A stretch of 64,000 nucleotides of DNA, taken from assembly GCF_014773245.1 (NCBI RefSeq), contig NZ_JACWMX010000008.1:62001-126000 (forward strand), written 5' to 3'. Below the pieces are notes generated by a model that searched no databases, had not been told where the DNA came from, and saw only the letters and a program-made list of their open reading frames with translations. The translations under genes were made by a program, and so were the position numbers. Origin of the DNA: Mucilaginibacter glaciei. Lineage in GTDB: Bacteria; Bacteroidota; Bacteroidia; Sphingobacteriales; Sphingobacteriaceae. Positions 39,385-48,484 of this stretch are shown piece by piece (positions within the stretch are counted from its first letter, which is position 1; every line of letters begins with the position of its first letter).

Positions 39385-41223
39385 TTATTTCTTCTTCGCC
39401 TGTACTTGTTGTTGCTGGCGCATCATTTCTTCCAATTTAGCACCGAAGCCTGATTTTTTCTTTTTAGGGTCTTCCGGTTTCTTTTTGTTTTCCTGGATCT
39501 GAGCATGAATCTTTTTATCATCAACCATAAACTTAATTAAGTATTGCTGTAAAAAGGTAAGCATATTGGCCAGGAAGTAGTAATAGTTCAAACCTGCAGG
39601 GTAGCCGTTTAGCGCGCCAAAGAAAATGATAGGGGTGATGTAACCTATATATTTCATCTGGCCGGTAGCGCCTGAGATCTGGTTATTAAAGTACGTGTAG
39701 ATCAGCGTCGAGATCGTCATCAATAAACACATTAAACTGATGTGTGTCCACCCGATGATCGGCAGCGGCGCAAAGGTTAGCAGCGAGTCGTAAGTCGACA
39801 GGTCATGCATCCACAAAAAGCTTTGGCCCCGTAGCTCAAATAAGCTTGGGAAAAAGCGGAAGAACGCGATCACGATAGGCATTTGTATAACCAGCGGCAA
39901 ACAGCCTCCTAATGGATTTACACCAGCTTTTTTATAAAGTTTTAAATATTCCTGCTGTAAAAGGGTAGGGTTATCTTCACCAACTTTACCTTTAATCTCG
40001 TCCATCTCCGGCTTCAGTACGCGCATTTTAGCCATTGAGAGGTATGATTTATATGTAAGCGGCGATAATACCAACTTCAGTATAATGGTTAGTGCCAGGA
40101 TGATGATACCGTAGTTCCAGCCAAATTGCTGCAAAAAGTTAAATACGGGCAATACCGCAAAACGGTTAATGTATTTTAACGGCCCCCAGCCCATGCCGAT
40201 CTGTTTTTGCAGATCGTAATTGCCTTGGTCTTTTAACAGGCTGTATTTGTTAGGGCCAAAGTAAAAGGTAAGCGGGTAGCTGCCATCTGCACTGCGAGAT
40301 AATGCCGCATTAACTTTCATGTGTTTAATTACGGCGTGCTCGCTGGTATCATGTGCAACAGATAAGTTAGCTTTGGTAAAACCTTCCTTGCTGATCAATA
40401 CCGACGAGAAAAAGTGCTGTTTGAAGGATAACCACTGGGTTTTGCCCTCGGTTAATGATTTGTCCTGATCTTTGGTGTCCCCAATTTCGCCGTTCTCGCC
40501 ATCAAAATTATTGTAATAGATGGATGAATACTGGCGCTCCAGGTTCATGTCTTTTTCTTGTTTCAAAGGCTCGCTGGCCCAGTTAACTGTAACAGCGCCA
40601 TTGTTGGCCATTATTTGTTCTAAGCCAACTGGTTTTACAGTTAAGCCTACTTTATAGCCCGTGCCTTTTAACGAGTAAATATAATCTACATATTGGGTAG
40701 GGCTGTAGCTTAAACGCATAGTAACCGACGATGAATCGGCACCCGCAACTACTGCATTGGTAGTGCTTGGCGTAAAGAAAAGATCGTCAGTATTAATGTT
40801 TCGGCCTGCTGCGCTAAAGTTTAAACCAAAGTGGTTGTCTTCACCGTTAAAAAGTATCAGCGGTTTTTTATCCCATGTTTTAAATTCTTTAAGCTCGGCA
40901 CTGTAAACACGCCCGCCTTTTGTAGAAAGTTTAAGGCGGAGATCCTTATTTTCTAACGTTACAAACTGCTCGCTGCCAGCAGTTGCAGCACCAAATGGTG
41001 TTTTTAAAATAGCAGAGTCGGTTACAACGGTTGCTTTTTTTGTGGTATCAAACTTGGCGGTATTGGCTGCTGCCGGGGCTGGTAAACCAGCTTTTTTAAG
41101 TGAATCGGCATGTGCCCTTTCCTGCTCTTTTTTTATGGCCGCCGCATCAGGCTTCATAAAGTATATCGAGGCGCCCATGATGAGCATGATCAGGAATAAT
41201 CCTGTAAACGTATTTTTATCCAT
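39385..41223 (-). CDS. yidC: Membrane protein insertase YidC
   Basis: YidC inserts and folds membrane proteins, alone or with SecYEG. The 612-aa product has an N-terminal TM helix, a large periplasmic beta-sandwich domain (about residues 60-340), then the five-helix insertase core with FAVLPVFNFLQQFGWNYGIIIL, LSPLTYKSYLSMAKMRVLKPEM (hydrophilic coiled loop), NPLGGCLPLVIQMPIVIAFF and the final helices GALNGYPAGLNYYYFLANML. A basic Lys-rich, Gln-rich tail ends the protein. It follows pyrG by 91 nt on the same strand. Confidence 0.95.
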   Translation of the reverse strand: MDKNTFTGLFLIMLIMGASIYFMKPDAAAIKKEQERAHADSLKKAGLPAPAAANTAKFDTTKKATVVTDSAILKTPFGAATAGSEQFVTLENKDLRLKLSTKGGRVYSAELKEFKTWDKKPLILFNGEDNHFGLNFSAAGRNINTDDLFFTPSTTNAVVAGADSSSVTMRLSYSPTQYVDYIYSLKGTGYKVGLTVKPVGLEQIMANNGAVTVNWASEPLKQEKDMNLERQYSSIYYNNFDGENGEIGDTKDQDKSLTEGKTQWLSFKQHFFSSVLISKEGFTKANLSVAHDTSEHAVIKHMKVNAALSRSADGSYPLTFYFGPNKYSLLKDQGNYDLQKQIGMGWGPLKYINRFAVLPVFNFLQQFGWNYGIIILALTIILKLVLSPLTYKSYLSMAKMRVLKPEMDEIKGKVGEDNPTLLQQEYLKLYKKAGVNPLGGCLPLVIQMPIVIAFFRFFPSLFELRGQSFLWMHDLSTYDSLLTFAPLPIIGWTHISLMCLLMTISTLIYTYFNNQISGATGQMKYIGYITPIIFFGALNGYPAGLNYYYFLANMLTFLQQYLIKFMVDDKKIHAQIQENKKKPEDPKKKKSGFGAKLEEMMRQQQQVQAKKK

Positions 41224-41314
41224 TATCTAATATATCGTATGACCACCTTTCGCCGCTTTTGTTACAGGCGCAGTACCAGCCAATACACTGTTTTACTTAC
41301 TCTTTAAAAAACAA

Positions 41315-42925
41315 TTACTTCTTGCGGGCATAAGCCAGCGAAGCGGCGACAAAGTTAATAAAAAGTGGATGCGGATTAGCAACTGTTGATTTTAATTCCG
41401 GGTGAAATTGTGCGCCTATAAAAAACGGGTGGTTTTTAAGCTCTACCACCTCTACCAGGTTGTTTTCGGGGTTAATGCCCGATGGGGTTAAACCGGCTGC
41501 TTCGTAGTCTTTCAGATATTTATTGTTAAACTCGTAACGGTGGCGGTGGCGTTCACTAATGTGCGTTGCGCCGTATGCCAGGGCCGCTTTACTACCTTTC
41601 TTTAAATCGCAGGGGTATGCGCCTAAACGCATGGTGCCACCTTTGTTTACAATAGTTTTCTGGTCTTCCATCATCGCGATGACCGGGTTAGGGGTATCGG
41701 GGTTCATTTCGGTACTGCTGGCATCTTTAAGGCCCAAAACGTGGCGGCCAAACTCAACAACAGCACATTGCATCCCTAAACAGATGCCGAAGAACGGGAT
41801 ATTGTTTTCGCGTACGTAACGGATGGCCTCAATCTTGCCTTCAAAACCACGCTCGCCAAAGCCCGGTGCGACCAATACACCATGCAGGCCGCGCAGCTTA
41901 TCAACCGCGTTCTCGATAGTCAAATGTTCTGACGGGATGTATTGCACCTTTACCTTGCATTCGTTTTTAGCACCGGCATGGATGAACGATTCGATGATGG
42001 ATTTATAGGCATCCGGCAGTTCCACATATTTACCTACCAGGCCAATCCTTACTTCAGATGTTGGGTTTTTGAGGCGGCCCAAAAATGCTTTCCAGTTATC
42101 CAGGTTAGGCTCGTTCTTTAACGACAGTTTCAACTTGGTCAGTACGGTTTTATCCAGTTGCTCTTTCAGCATCAGCAAAGGCACATCATAAATAGTTGAT
42201 GCATCCATCGATTCGATAACGGCGTTTATATTTACGTTACAGAACAGGGCTATCTTTTTACGGATATCCATATTGATGTGGTGCTCGGTACGGCAAACTA
42301 ATATATCCGGCTGGATGCCATACTCCAACAGCATTTTAACCGAGTGCTGTGTAGGCTTGGTTTTCAACTCGCCCGCAGCAGCCAGGAAGGGGATAAGTGT
42401 TAAGTGGATCACCAGGGCATTGCTGGAGCCTACTTCCCATTTAAACTGGCGCACGGCCTCAACAAATGGTAATGATTCGATATCGCCCACGGTACCGCCA
42501 ATTTCGGTGATCACAATATCGTAGTCGCCGCTTTCGCCCAGTATACGCATGTTGCGTTTGATCTCGTCGGTAATGTGGGGTACCACCTGTACAGTTTTAC
42601 CTAAAAAGGCACCTTCGCGTTCGCGGTTAATTACATTCTGGTAAATACGGCCGGTAGTAATATTGTTGGCTTTTGAGGTGGGCGTGTTTAGGAAACGCTC
42701 GTAGTGGCCCAGGTCAAGATCGGTTTCGGCACCATCTTCGGTCACATAGCATTCGCCATGCTCGTAAGGGTTTAAAGTACCCGGATCAATGTTAATATAA
42801 GGATCGAATTTTTGGATGGTTACGCGGTAGCCACGTGCCTGGAGTAGTTTAGCTAATGAGGCGGATATAATGCCTTTCCCTAATGACGAGGTAACGCCAC
42901 CCGTAACAAAGATGTATTTAGTCAT
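41315..42925 (-). CDS. pyrG: CTP synthase
   Basis: PyrG converts UTP to CTP using glutamine. The 536-aa protein has the synthetase domain with KYIFVTGGVTSSLGKG (P-loop) and GTVGDIESLPF, and a class I glutamine amidotransferase domain with the catalytic cysteine in FFGICLGMQ and the His-Glu dyad in QFHPEL near the C-terminus. A TAATTTTG -7-like box lies 60 nt upstream. It precedes yidC on the same strand and the two may be co-transcribed. Confidence 0.96.
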   Translation of the reverse strand: MTKYIFVTGGVTSSLGKGIISASLAKLLQARGYRVTIQKFDPYINIDPGTLNPYEHGECYVTEDGAETDLDLGHYERFLNTPTSKANNITTGRIYQNVINREREGAFLGKTVQVVPHITDEIKRNMRILGESGDYDIVITEIGGTVGDIESLPFVEAVRQFKWEVGSSNALVIHLTLIPFLAAAGELKTKPTQHSVKMLLEYGIQPDILVCRTEHHINMDIRKKIALFCNVNINAVIESMDASTIYDVPLLMLKEQLDKTVLTKLKLSLKNEPNLDNWKAFLGRLKNPTSEVRIGLVGKYVELPDAYKSIIESFIHAGAKNECKVKVQYIPSEHLTIENAVDKLRGLHGVLVAPGFGERGFEGKIEAIRYVRENNIPFFGICLGMQCAVVEFGRHVLGLKDASSTEMNPDTPNPVIAMMEDQKTIVNKGGTMRLGAYPCDLKKGSKAALAYGATHISERHRHRYEFNNKYLKDYEAAGLTPSGINPENNLVEVVELKNHPFFIGAQFHPELKSTVANPHPLFINFVAASLAYARKK

Positions 42926-42985
42926 GATTTTTTTGAAATCCTGGCAGCAGAATTAAGCCTTTGCCAATTGTTTGTGTACGGGATA

Positions 42986-42993
42986 CAAAATTA
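42986..42993 (-). promoter_or_regulatory. Candidate -7 box (TAATTTTG) for pyrG
   Basis: The minus strand matches TAnnTTTG at 60 nt from the pyrG ATG; no -33 element was seen at usual spacing. Confidence 0.3.
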
Positions 42994-43137
42994 AGAAAAT
43001 TTGCGGGATTGGGGCGCTAAAATTGCAATTGTTGGGAAGTTATAGGTTGTCGGCAGTAACGTATTGAAAATGTTTGCAGAAGGGAAATTGACGGTTGACG
43101 GATAGGTGCCCCGGTTGTTGTAAAAGCTAAAATCCTT

Positions 43138-43170
43138 TTTGTATACAAATACGTCCGCTTTGTATAATTT
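43138..43170 (+). promoter_or_regulatory. Possible AraC-type operator before the aldo/keto reductase gene
   Basis: The palindrome TTTGTATACAAA (43138-43149) and the related TTTGTATAATTT (43159-43170) start exactly 21 bp apart, the two-turn spacing used by AraC-family direct-repeat sites. An AraC-type gene lies just downstream of the reductase gene, which makes this a plausible binding site. Confidence 0.45.
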
Positions 43171-43219
43171 ACTGCGTTAGGCGATCGGCACCTTTGTACT
43201 TCATTTAATAAACTAAACA

Positions 43220-44230
43220 ATGGATATGATAAAAAAAGTAAAGTTAGGCAGTAAAGGTTTCATGGTGCCGGCCCAAGGGTTGGGCTGTATGGGTATGACC
43301 ACACTTGCCGGGGCAGACGTTTATGGAAAAGCAGACGAAAAGGACGCCATAAAAACCATTCACCGGGCATTGGAATTGGGTATTAGCTTACTGGATACTG
43401 CCGACTTATACGGCCCGATATTAAATGAGCGATTGCTGGCAAAAGCTATAAGTGGTAACAGAAATGCTTACCAAATAGCAACTAAATTTGGTTATGAAAT
43501 TGATGATAACGAACAACTGACCTGGGCAATTAACGGCAAACCAGATTACGTTCGTAAATCGATCGAGCGATCATTAAAAAATTTAAATACAGATCACATC
43601 GATCTTTATTATCTGCACCGTGTAGATCCAGCCACGCCTATTGAAGACACAGTTGGCGCTATGGCCGATCTGGTTAAGGAAGGTAAGATCAGCTATATCG
43701 GCTTGTCAGAAGCTTCGGCAGCAACTATAAGAAAAGCGCATGCTGTTCACGAGATAACGGCTGTACAGAGCGAGTATTCGCTATTTGAACGCGAGCCCGA
43801 GGTAAATGGTGTAATGGATACATTGGCCGAACTGGGGATAGGTTTTGTTGCTTACTCGCCATTAGGCAGAGGGTTTATTACCGGCGAGATCAAGAGCCCT
43901 GATGATTTTGCCGCGGACGATTTTCGCAGGCAGATCCCAAGGTACCAGGGAGAAAACTTTTATAAGAATATGGAGTTGCTTGAACAAATTCAACAAATGG
44001 CCGCGCAAAAAAACATAACGCCCTCGCAACTGGCTTTGGCATGGGTGCTTTCAAAAGGCGCAATAGCTATACCCGGTACAAAGCGTATCAAATACATAGA
44101 AGAAAATGCTGCGGCAACCAATCTCACGCTAAGTGCCGAAGAGCAAATTGCGTTGGAATCGATCATTCCGGCTGGTATCGCCGCCGGTAATAGGTATGAT
44201 GAATATTCGATGAATGGTGTAAATATATAG
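43220..44230 (+). CDS. Aldo/keto reductase
   Basis: This NADPH-dependent TIM-barrel oxidoreductase (336 aa) shows LGLGCMGM-like GLGCMGMTT at the N-terminus, LDTADLYG (catalytic Asp-Tyr), a Lys in IATKFGYE, DLYYLHRVDPATPIEDTVGAM (catalytic His), and a C-terminal GTKRIKYIEEN NADPH-binding loop. It falls in the AKR13/YakC-like group acting on small aldehydes; the physiological substrate is unknown. It precedes an AraC-type regulator gene with a terminator between them, suggesting separate control. Confidence 0.92.
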   Translation: MDMIKKVKLGSKGFMVPAQGLGCMGMTTLAGADVYGKADEKDAIKTIHRALELGISLLDTADLYGPILNERLLAKAISGNRNAYQIATKFGYEIDDNEQLTWAINGKPDYVRKSIERSLKNLNTDHIDLYYLHRVDPATPIEDTVGAMADLVKEGKISYIGLSEASAATIRKAHAVHEITAVQSEYSLFEREPEVNGVMDTLAELGIGFVAYSPLGRGFITGEIKSPDDFAADDFRRQIPRYQGENFYKNMELLEQIQQMAAQKNITPSQLALAWVLSKGAIAIPGTKRIKYIEENAAATNLTLSAEEQIALESIIPAGIAAGNRYDEYSMNGVNI

Positions 44231-44254
44231 CACAATTAACAATTACGGTACAAT

Positions 44255-44287
44255 AAAGCAGCTACCTTTGAAACGGTAGCCGCTTTT
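44255..44287 (+). terminator. Rho-independent terminator after the aldo/keto reductase gene
   Basis: AGCAGCTACC pairs with GGTAGCCGCT with one mismatch, loop TTTGAAAC, followed by TTT. It lies 25 nt after the stop. Confidence 0.7.
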
Positions 44288-44305
44288 AACAACGTATTGA
44301 TTTTA

Positions 44306-45220
44306 ATGATGAAAAAAGAATCAGAACCATTGGTTATTAATTCAATTACAGAATTTTGCAAGGTGTTAGGGCATCCAAAGCCCAAGAACCCGCTGCTTAC
44401 TGTATTAGAGATTAAATGTAATTCAGACTACCCGGAGTTGGCCAGTAATAAACTCATTTATGATTTTTACAGCGTTTTTATTAAAAGAAATATAAAGAGG
44501 CCGATAAGATATGGCCGTCGGTTTTATGATTTTAGTGAAGGCACGATGGGCTTTTCGGCACCTAAACAGGTTTTTACACTGGATAGCCCCGAAGATGTTG
44601 CCGAGGTTACCGGCTGGTACCTTGTATTTCATGCCGATTTGATACGTAAATATCAGTTGGGGAAAAGGATCAACGATTATAACTTTTTTTCGTACAGTGC
44701 CAACGAAGCCCTCCACCTCTCTGATGATGAGGAGCAAACCATTGAGAAGATCATGAGGGATATCCGTAAAGAGTATGAGCAACCTATTGATCTTTTTAGC
44801 CAGGATGTTATCGTATCCTATCTGGAAGTATTACTTAATTACAGCAACCGTTTTTATAACCGCCAGTTTATAACGCGTAAACAGGCAGAGGAAGATTTGC
44901 TGGCTACTTTTACCACTTACATTCGTAACTATTTTGAACAGCCAAATATTGCACAACTGCCAAACGTGAATGATGTGGCTGCACAAATGAACGTGTCTGC
45001 TCATTATTTAAGCGATATGTTAAGATCGGTAACAGGCCAAAGTGCCCAGCAACATATTCACGATTTTTTGATTGAGAAGGCCAAACAGTTATTGCTAACT
45101 ACCAACTTATCTGTCAACGAAACTGCGTACCGGCTTGGGTTTGAATATCCTCAATATTTTAACCGGCTGTTCAAAAATAAAACTGGGATAACACCTGCGA
45201 CTTTTAGAGGAAACAACTAA
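44306..45220 (+). CDS. AraC-family transcriptional regulator
   Basis: The product, 304 aa from ATG 44306, has an N-terminal cupin-like sensing region and a C-terminal pair of HTH motifs: VNDVAAQMNVSAHYLSDML and SVNETAYRLGFEYPQYFNRL followed by FKNKTGITPATFR, the AraC signature. It likely controls the upstream aldo/keto reductase gene, in keeping with the two 21-bp-spaced TTTGTATA boxes at 43138-43170. The inducer is unknown. The start shown avoids a TTG three codons earlier. Confidence 0.92.
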   Translation: MMKKESEPLVINSITEFCKVLGHPKPKNPLLTVLEIKCNSDYPELASNKLIYDFYSVFIKRNIKRPIRYGRRFYDFSEGTMGFSAPKQVFTLDSPEDVAEVTGWYLVFHADLIRKYQLGKRINDYNFFSYSANEALHLSDDEEQTIEKIMRDIRKEYEQPIDLFSQDVIVSYLEVLLNYSNRFYNRQFITRKQAEEDLLATFTTYIRNYFEQPNIAQLPNVNDVAAQMNVSAHYLSDMLRSVTGQSAQQHIHDFLIEKAKQLLLTTNLSVNETAYRLGFEYPQYFNRLFKNKTGITPATFRGNN

Positions 45221-45286
45221 CCGTAATTTCCGCAAGTTATTGTAGAAGAGTTAGCATTAGCTTTGTTCCTTAATCCTTAAATAGAC

Positions 45287-45610
45287 CTATTTAGCCTCTA
45301 TCCATCCTATTTCCCCATCAGCATTTACCAATAAATAATTACGGTAAGCCGCCAGTAGATTTACCTTTTGCACTGATGCGATAGGCTTTTTACTTGGCGC
45401 ATTACACTATCGGGCGCATTGTAAAGGGGCTGTTCTGTTTTCAGCGTAATGCTGCGCATGGAATTTGCTTCGCTAATATTTTTACTGCTGATGTAGCCGC
45501 TTTGCCCGTTGGGCAGCAATACTTTGTATCAGCCACCGGTTGCAGCTGCTACCGTGAGCGCTACAAATTTTGCCGGCCGATCAAACTGTTTTGAAAATGA
45601 ATTTTATTAT
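45287..45610 (-). pseudogene. Decayed SH3-domain protein gene (C-terminal remnant)
   Basis: Minus-strand translation gives a disrupted but coherent bacterial SH3 region: FSKQFDRPAKFVALTVAAATGG, a TGA stop, then YKVLLPNGQSGYISSKNISEA with NAPDSVMRQV, then a frameshift into KPIASVQKVNLLAAYRNYLL and a terminal GEIGWIEAK with stop at 45287-45289. Two lesions and no N-terminal part show that it is dead. Such SH3 domains are found in secreted peptidoglycan hydrolases (for example M23 peptidases) of Bacteroidota. It lies directly beside the DUF262/HEPN pair. Confidence 0.75.
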
Positions 45611-45629
45611 AACTGACACCAGTGCGTTA

Positions 45630-46382
45630 TTACGCTATATAAGATTGAAATTTATTGATACTGCCGTCAATCAATTTACAAAGCTCAAATGCGTCGGCAA
45701 CATATTTCACTATATCAGAAGCGCTTAATATTACGGTAACATCACCTTTAGTATGTGCGTAAGTACCTCGATATTTTGCTACCTTTTGCAGTGAATTTAG
45801 TAAAGATAAATCTTGTGGTATATCTATTCCAACAGGAATTAAAAGTTTAAGAAGATATTTTAACGATGCTCCATGATTGGCTTCAATGTTTCCTCTGAAA
45901 AACCTAACAACTTCTTTTAAAATTTCTTTTGTGTAAGAATCGGTTTTTTTTGTTAATTCAGAGATGTTTTCAAGAGTTAAATCAATGCCATTTTTTTGTA
46001 ATTGAGATGCTAATTCAAGTTTTGATTTATGAGTCTTTAATGTATCTGAATTGCTGTTGGAAAATATAGTAAATGCGTTGGCAAGTATTAACGTTTTTAA
46101 CAATTGAGATATATTGTCATTAAATTGATCCACCTCAGCCTGAGTTGAAGGAATACTTGTAACAAACGCCTTTGTTTTATATTTTTTGTAAGAGTTTTCA
46201 ATGGTCTTAATAGTGAGTTTTTCGAAATATTCTTCAAAAGCTGCATGTGCTAAAACGCAAAAAGCTTTTACGCTGTCCTCTTCTTGGGCCGTAGGAAGTA
46301 GTGTTGTTGATTGAATATACGGCTTTAAAAATCCCCTGTACAATCTATAGCAGTGATTTTTTAACTCAGACAACTCCGTCAT
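45630..46382 (-). CDS. HEPN-type (RiboL-PSP/MAE_28990-like) putative ribonuclease
   Basis: The 250-aa, mostly helical protein carries the HEPN active-site motif R-x4-H as RGTYAH (R205, H210) near the C-terminus, preceded by a helix bundle typical of the RiboL-PSP/MAE_28990 group. HEPN proteins are RNases found in toxin and anti-phage modules. The gene overlaps the DUF262 gene by 4 nt (ATGA), so the two are translated together. Both are AT-rich compared with neighbours (15 G/C in 46561-46620), a sign of transfer. RNase activity is inferred from the motif only. Confidence 0.8.
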   Translation of the reverse strand: MTELSELKNHCYRLYRGFLKPYIQSTTLLPTAQEEDSVKAFCVLAHAAFEEYFEKLTIKTIENSYKKYKTKAFVTSIPSTQAEVDQFNDNISQLLKTLILANAFTIFSNSNSDTLKTHKSKLELASQLQKNGIDLTLENISELTKKTDSYTKEILKEVVRFFRGNIEANHGASLKYLLKLLIPVGIDIPQDLSLLNSLQKVAKYRGTYAHTKGDVTVILSASDIVKYVADAFELCKLIDGSINKFQSYIA

Positions 46383-47539
46383 TCTAAAGGAAGGAGGTTT
46401 TTAAAATCTTTATTATAGGAGCTATTAATTAATTGCCTAAATAAATCAAACCGGATTGCAACACTTTTTTTAGTGTTTGTAGAAGAAACCATTGATTTCC
46501 TAAACGCATTATCTTGCTTTGATAATTCCTCAAATCCCTTTAAATATTTTGCGTTGTTAATTTGATTTATGTCGTTTTCGCTTAACTGAGAAAAAAAATG
46601 TATTTGAACATCAAATAGATTTCGATTAAATCTATTTTCGTTATAATATTTCCCGATATTATCCATACCCGTTATTTGGGAGAGAAGTTCGATCCCTAAA
46701 TCTAATTCTAAATAAAGCCTGCTTACGATCGAATGAGTAGTCTCCCACTCTTTATTTAATACAACTAATGTATCATCTAAGAATTTTTTCAAATTACCAT
46801 TATACTTACTTAAATACATTCTATAAGAAATAAACTTCAATAATATTTCTGCATCAAGAAGCCTTTTATCAGGCTGGTCTATTCCTAACACCCTGTGTAA
46901 TGGGCCAATTTTTTCAGTAGACTCCATTAGGAAATCTGAAAACTCTCCTTTTCTTAAGGATTGTCTTAACTCTTGCATCGATAACGGTACTGCGCCGGAA
47001 TTTAAACGGTAGAAAATTTCGTACAATATATCATCTGTTGTTTGATTAAAAACAACAGTACACCTAATATCTGAATTTTGAAAAGCTCTGTATGACTCTC
47101 TATTTATATCTTGAGATAAAAGTTCTATGCTCATATTATTGAGCTTAGGTTTAAGCTTTAAATCTCTTAAAATAGGTTTGTCCCAATATTTATAAGTTTC
47201 ATGTTCAATGAATCCAGCTATTGTTAATAATCTTTGCTTTCCATCTAATACAATGAATTTATTCTTTTCTTCATGACTTTCGGCTAATACAATTTCTGGA
47301 ACAGGAAGTTTAAGGATTAAAGATTCAATTAATCTACTTCGTTTCTCATCAGTCCAAGCATTTCTTCTTTGAAATTTTGGATTTAATTCAATATTCCCCT
47401 GTTTAATTTGATTATATATAGTTTCTACTGTCCAGTCTCTGGAATATGTTTTGATATTTTCTGATAAAATTAAAGTTATGTTATCGACAATCTCCTTATT
47501 CGATTCAATAATTTCTTCATCAATCTCGTTATATTCCAT
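46379..47539 (-). CDS. DUF262 domain protein, probable partner of the HEPN protein
   Basis: The 386-aa product has an N-terminal DUF262 (ParB/Srx-like fold) domain with NPKFQRRNAWTDEKRSRLIE (residues 53-72) and the family motif DGKQRL (residues 99-104), linked in GmrSD/SspE-type proteins to NTP-dependent nuclease control. The remaining 250 residues are helical; no HNH (DUF1524) nuclease motif is present, so nuclease function is presumably supplied by the overlapping HEPN gene. No promoter box was identified upstream. The partnership is inferred from the overlap and from recurring DUF262-HEPN neighbourhoods in other genomes, as I recall them. Confidence 0.85.
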   Translation of the reverse strand: MEYNEIDEEIIESNKEIVDNITLILSENIKTYSRDWTVETIYNQIKQGNIELNPKFQRRNAWTDEKRSRLIESLILKLPVPEIVLAESHEEKNKFIVLDGKQRLLTIAGFIEHETYKYWDKPILRDLKLKPKLNNMSIELLSQDINRESYRAFQNSDIRCTVVFNQTTDDILYEIFYRLNSGAVPLSMQELRQSLRKGEFSDFLMESTEKIGPLHRVLGIDQPDKRLLDAEILLKFISYRMYLSKYNGNLKKFLDDTLVVLNKEWETTHSIVSRLYLELDLGIELLSQITGMDNIGKYYNENRFNRNLFDVQIHFFSQLSENDINQINNAKYLKGFEELSKQDNAFRKSMVSSTNTKKSVAIRFDLFRQLINSSYNKDFKNLLPLE

Positions 47540-47707
47540 AGAGGTTCTTTTAAGTTTTAAATATATTATTTTTTTATACTTGCTGTAACACTCTATTTAA
47601 CAATTAATGAAAAATAAACTTTGCAATATTTGTAGTTTCCTAACTGTTTACGGCAGATTCACAAGCAAATAATCGTGATACAAGTATTAGAAGTTATGCC
47701 TGACAAC

Positions 47708-47733
47708 AAAGCCTCCCGAAATTCGACAGGCTT
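47708..47733 (-). terminator. Possible terminator after the deoxynucleoside kinase gene
   Basis: On the minus strand AAGCCTGTCGAA faces TTCGGGAGGCTT with one mismatch and a wobble, then a T/G stretch. The T-run is poor. Confidence 0.4.
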
Positions 47734-47753
47734 AAATAATTATTAAGTTATCA

Positions 47754-48368
47754 TTAAAACAACCCGTTTATTTCGCGTTCTATCTGGTTAATGATGGTAC
47801 CCATATCTTCGGGGTTGTTGGCAAAATCAAGGTTGTCTTTATCCAGTATCAGTAGTTTGCCCAGCTTATAGCCTTTGATCCACTTATCGTACTTCTCGTT
47901 CAGTTTGGACAGGTAATCTATCCGGATGCCTATTTCATACTCGCGGCCCCGGCGTTGGATGTTGTTTACCAGGGTAGGTACAGATGCTTTTAGGTACACC
48001 AGCAAATCGGGCGGTTTGATGAATTCGCAAATGTTATTGAACATAGCCTCGTAGTTCTCATAATCGCGGGTGGTCATCAGGCCCATATCGTGCAGGTTTT
48101 CTGCAAAAATGTAAGCATCCTCGTATATGGTGCGGTCCTGGATAATGTTGCGGCCACTTTTCTGGATCTCTACGATCTGGCGGTAACGGCTATTCAGGAA
48201 ATAGATTTGCAGGTTAAAGCTCCAGCGTTTCATCTCGTTATAGAAATCTTCCAGGTAGGGATTGTTATCAACAGCCTCGTACATGGGCTCCCAACCGTAA
48301 TTTTTCGCTAACATTTCGGTCAAAGTGGTTTTACCCGCGCCGATATTTCCTACAATAGCTATGTGCAT
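47754..48368 (-). CDS. Deoxynucleoside kinase
   Basis: The 204-aa product belongs to the dNK family (deoxyadenosine/deoxyguanosine/deoxycytidine kinases): P-loop IAIVGNIGAGKTTLTEML, MYEAVDNNPYLEDFYN, the DRTIYEDAYIF active-site motif and an IQRRGREYE LID region. It salvages deoxynucleosides to dNMPs in the cytoplasm; substrate preference cannot be read by eye. It stands alone with an inverted short-period repeat (48374-48476) between it and trpS. Confidence 0.93.
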   Translation of the reverse strand: MHIAIVGNIGAGKTTLTEMLAKNYGWEPMYEAVDNNPYLEDFYNEMKRWSFNLQIYFLNSRYRQIVEIQKSGRNIIQDRTIYEDAYIFAENLHDMGLMTTRDYENYEAMFNNICEFIKPPDLLVYLKASVPTLVNNIQRRGREYEIGIRIDYLSKLNEKYDKWIKGYKLGKLLILDKDNLDFANNPEDMGTIINQIEREINGLF

Positions 48369-48373
48369 ATAAT

Positions 48374-48476
48374 CTGAATCAGAATTTTCCGAATTTACTG
48401 AATTAAGATAATGTTTTTGTCCGGCTATATCTGAATTCTGAAAATTTTCTAATTCTGAAAATTCCGATTCAGACAG
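48374..48476. repeat. Inverted repeat with ~8-nt internal period between dNK and trpS
   Basis: The left arm (48374-48396, TCTGAATCAGAATTTTC..) and right arm (48454-48476, ..GAAAATTCCGATTCAGA) are complementary at 21 of 23 positions. Inside, ATTCTGAA/AATTTTC units recur. It is another member of the short-period facing-arm class. Confidence 0.6.
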
Positions 48477-48484
48477 TGAACTAC

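Noticed and set aside
45394..45594. Plus-strand frame of 66 codons
   Set aside because: It is antisense to the SH3 pseudogene, whose minus-strand translation gives recognisable domain sequence.
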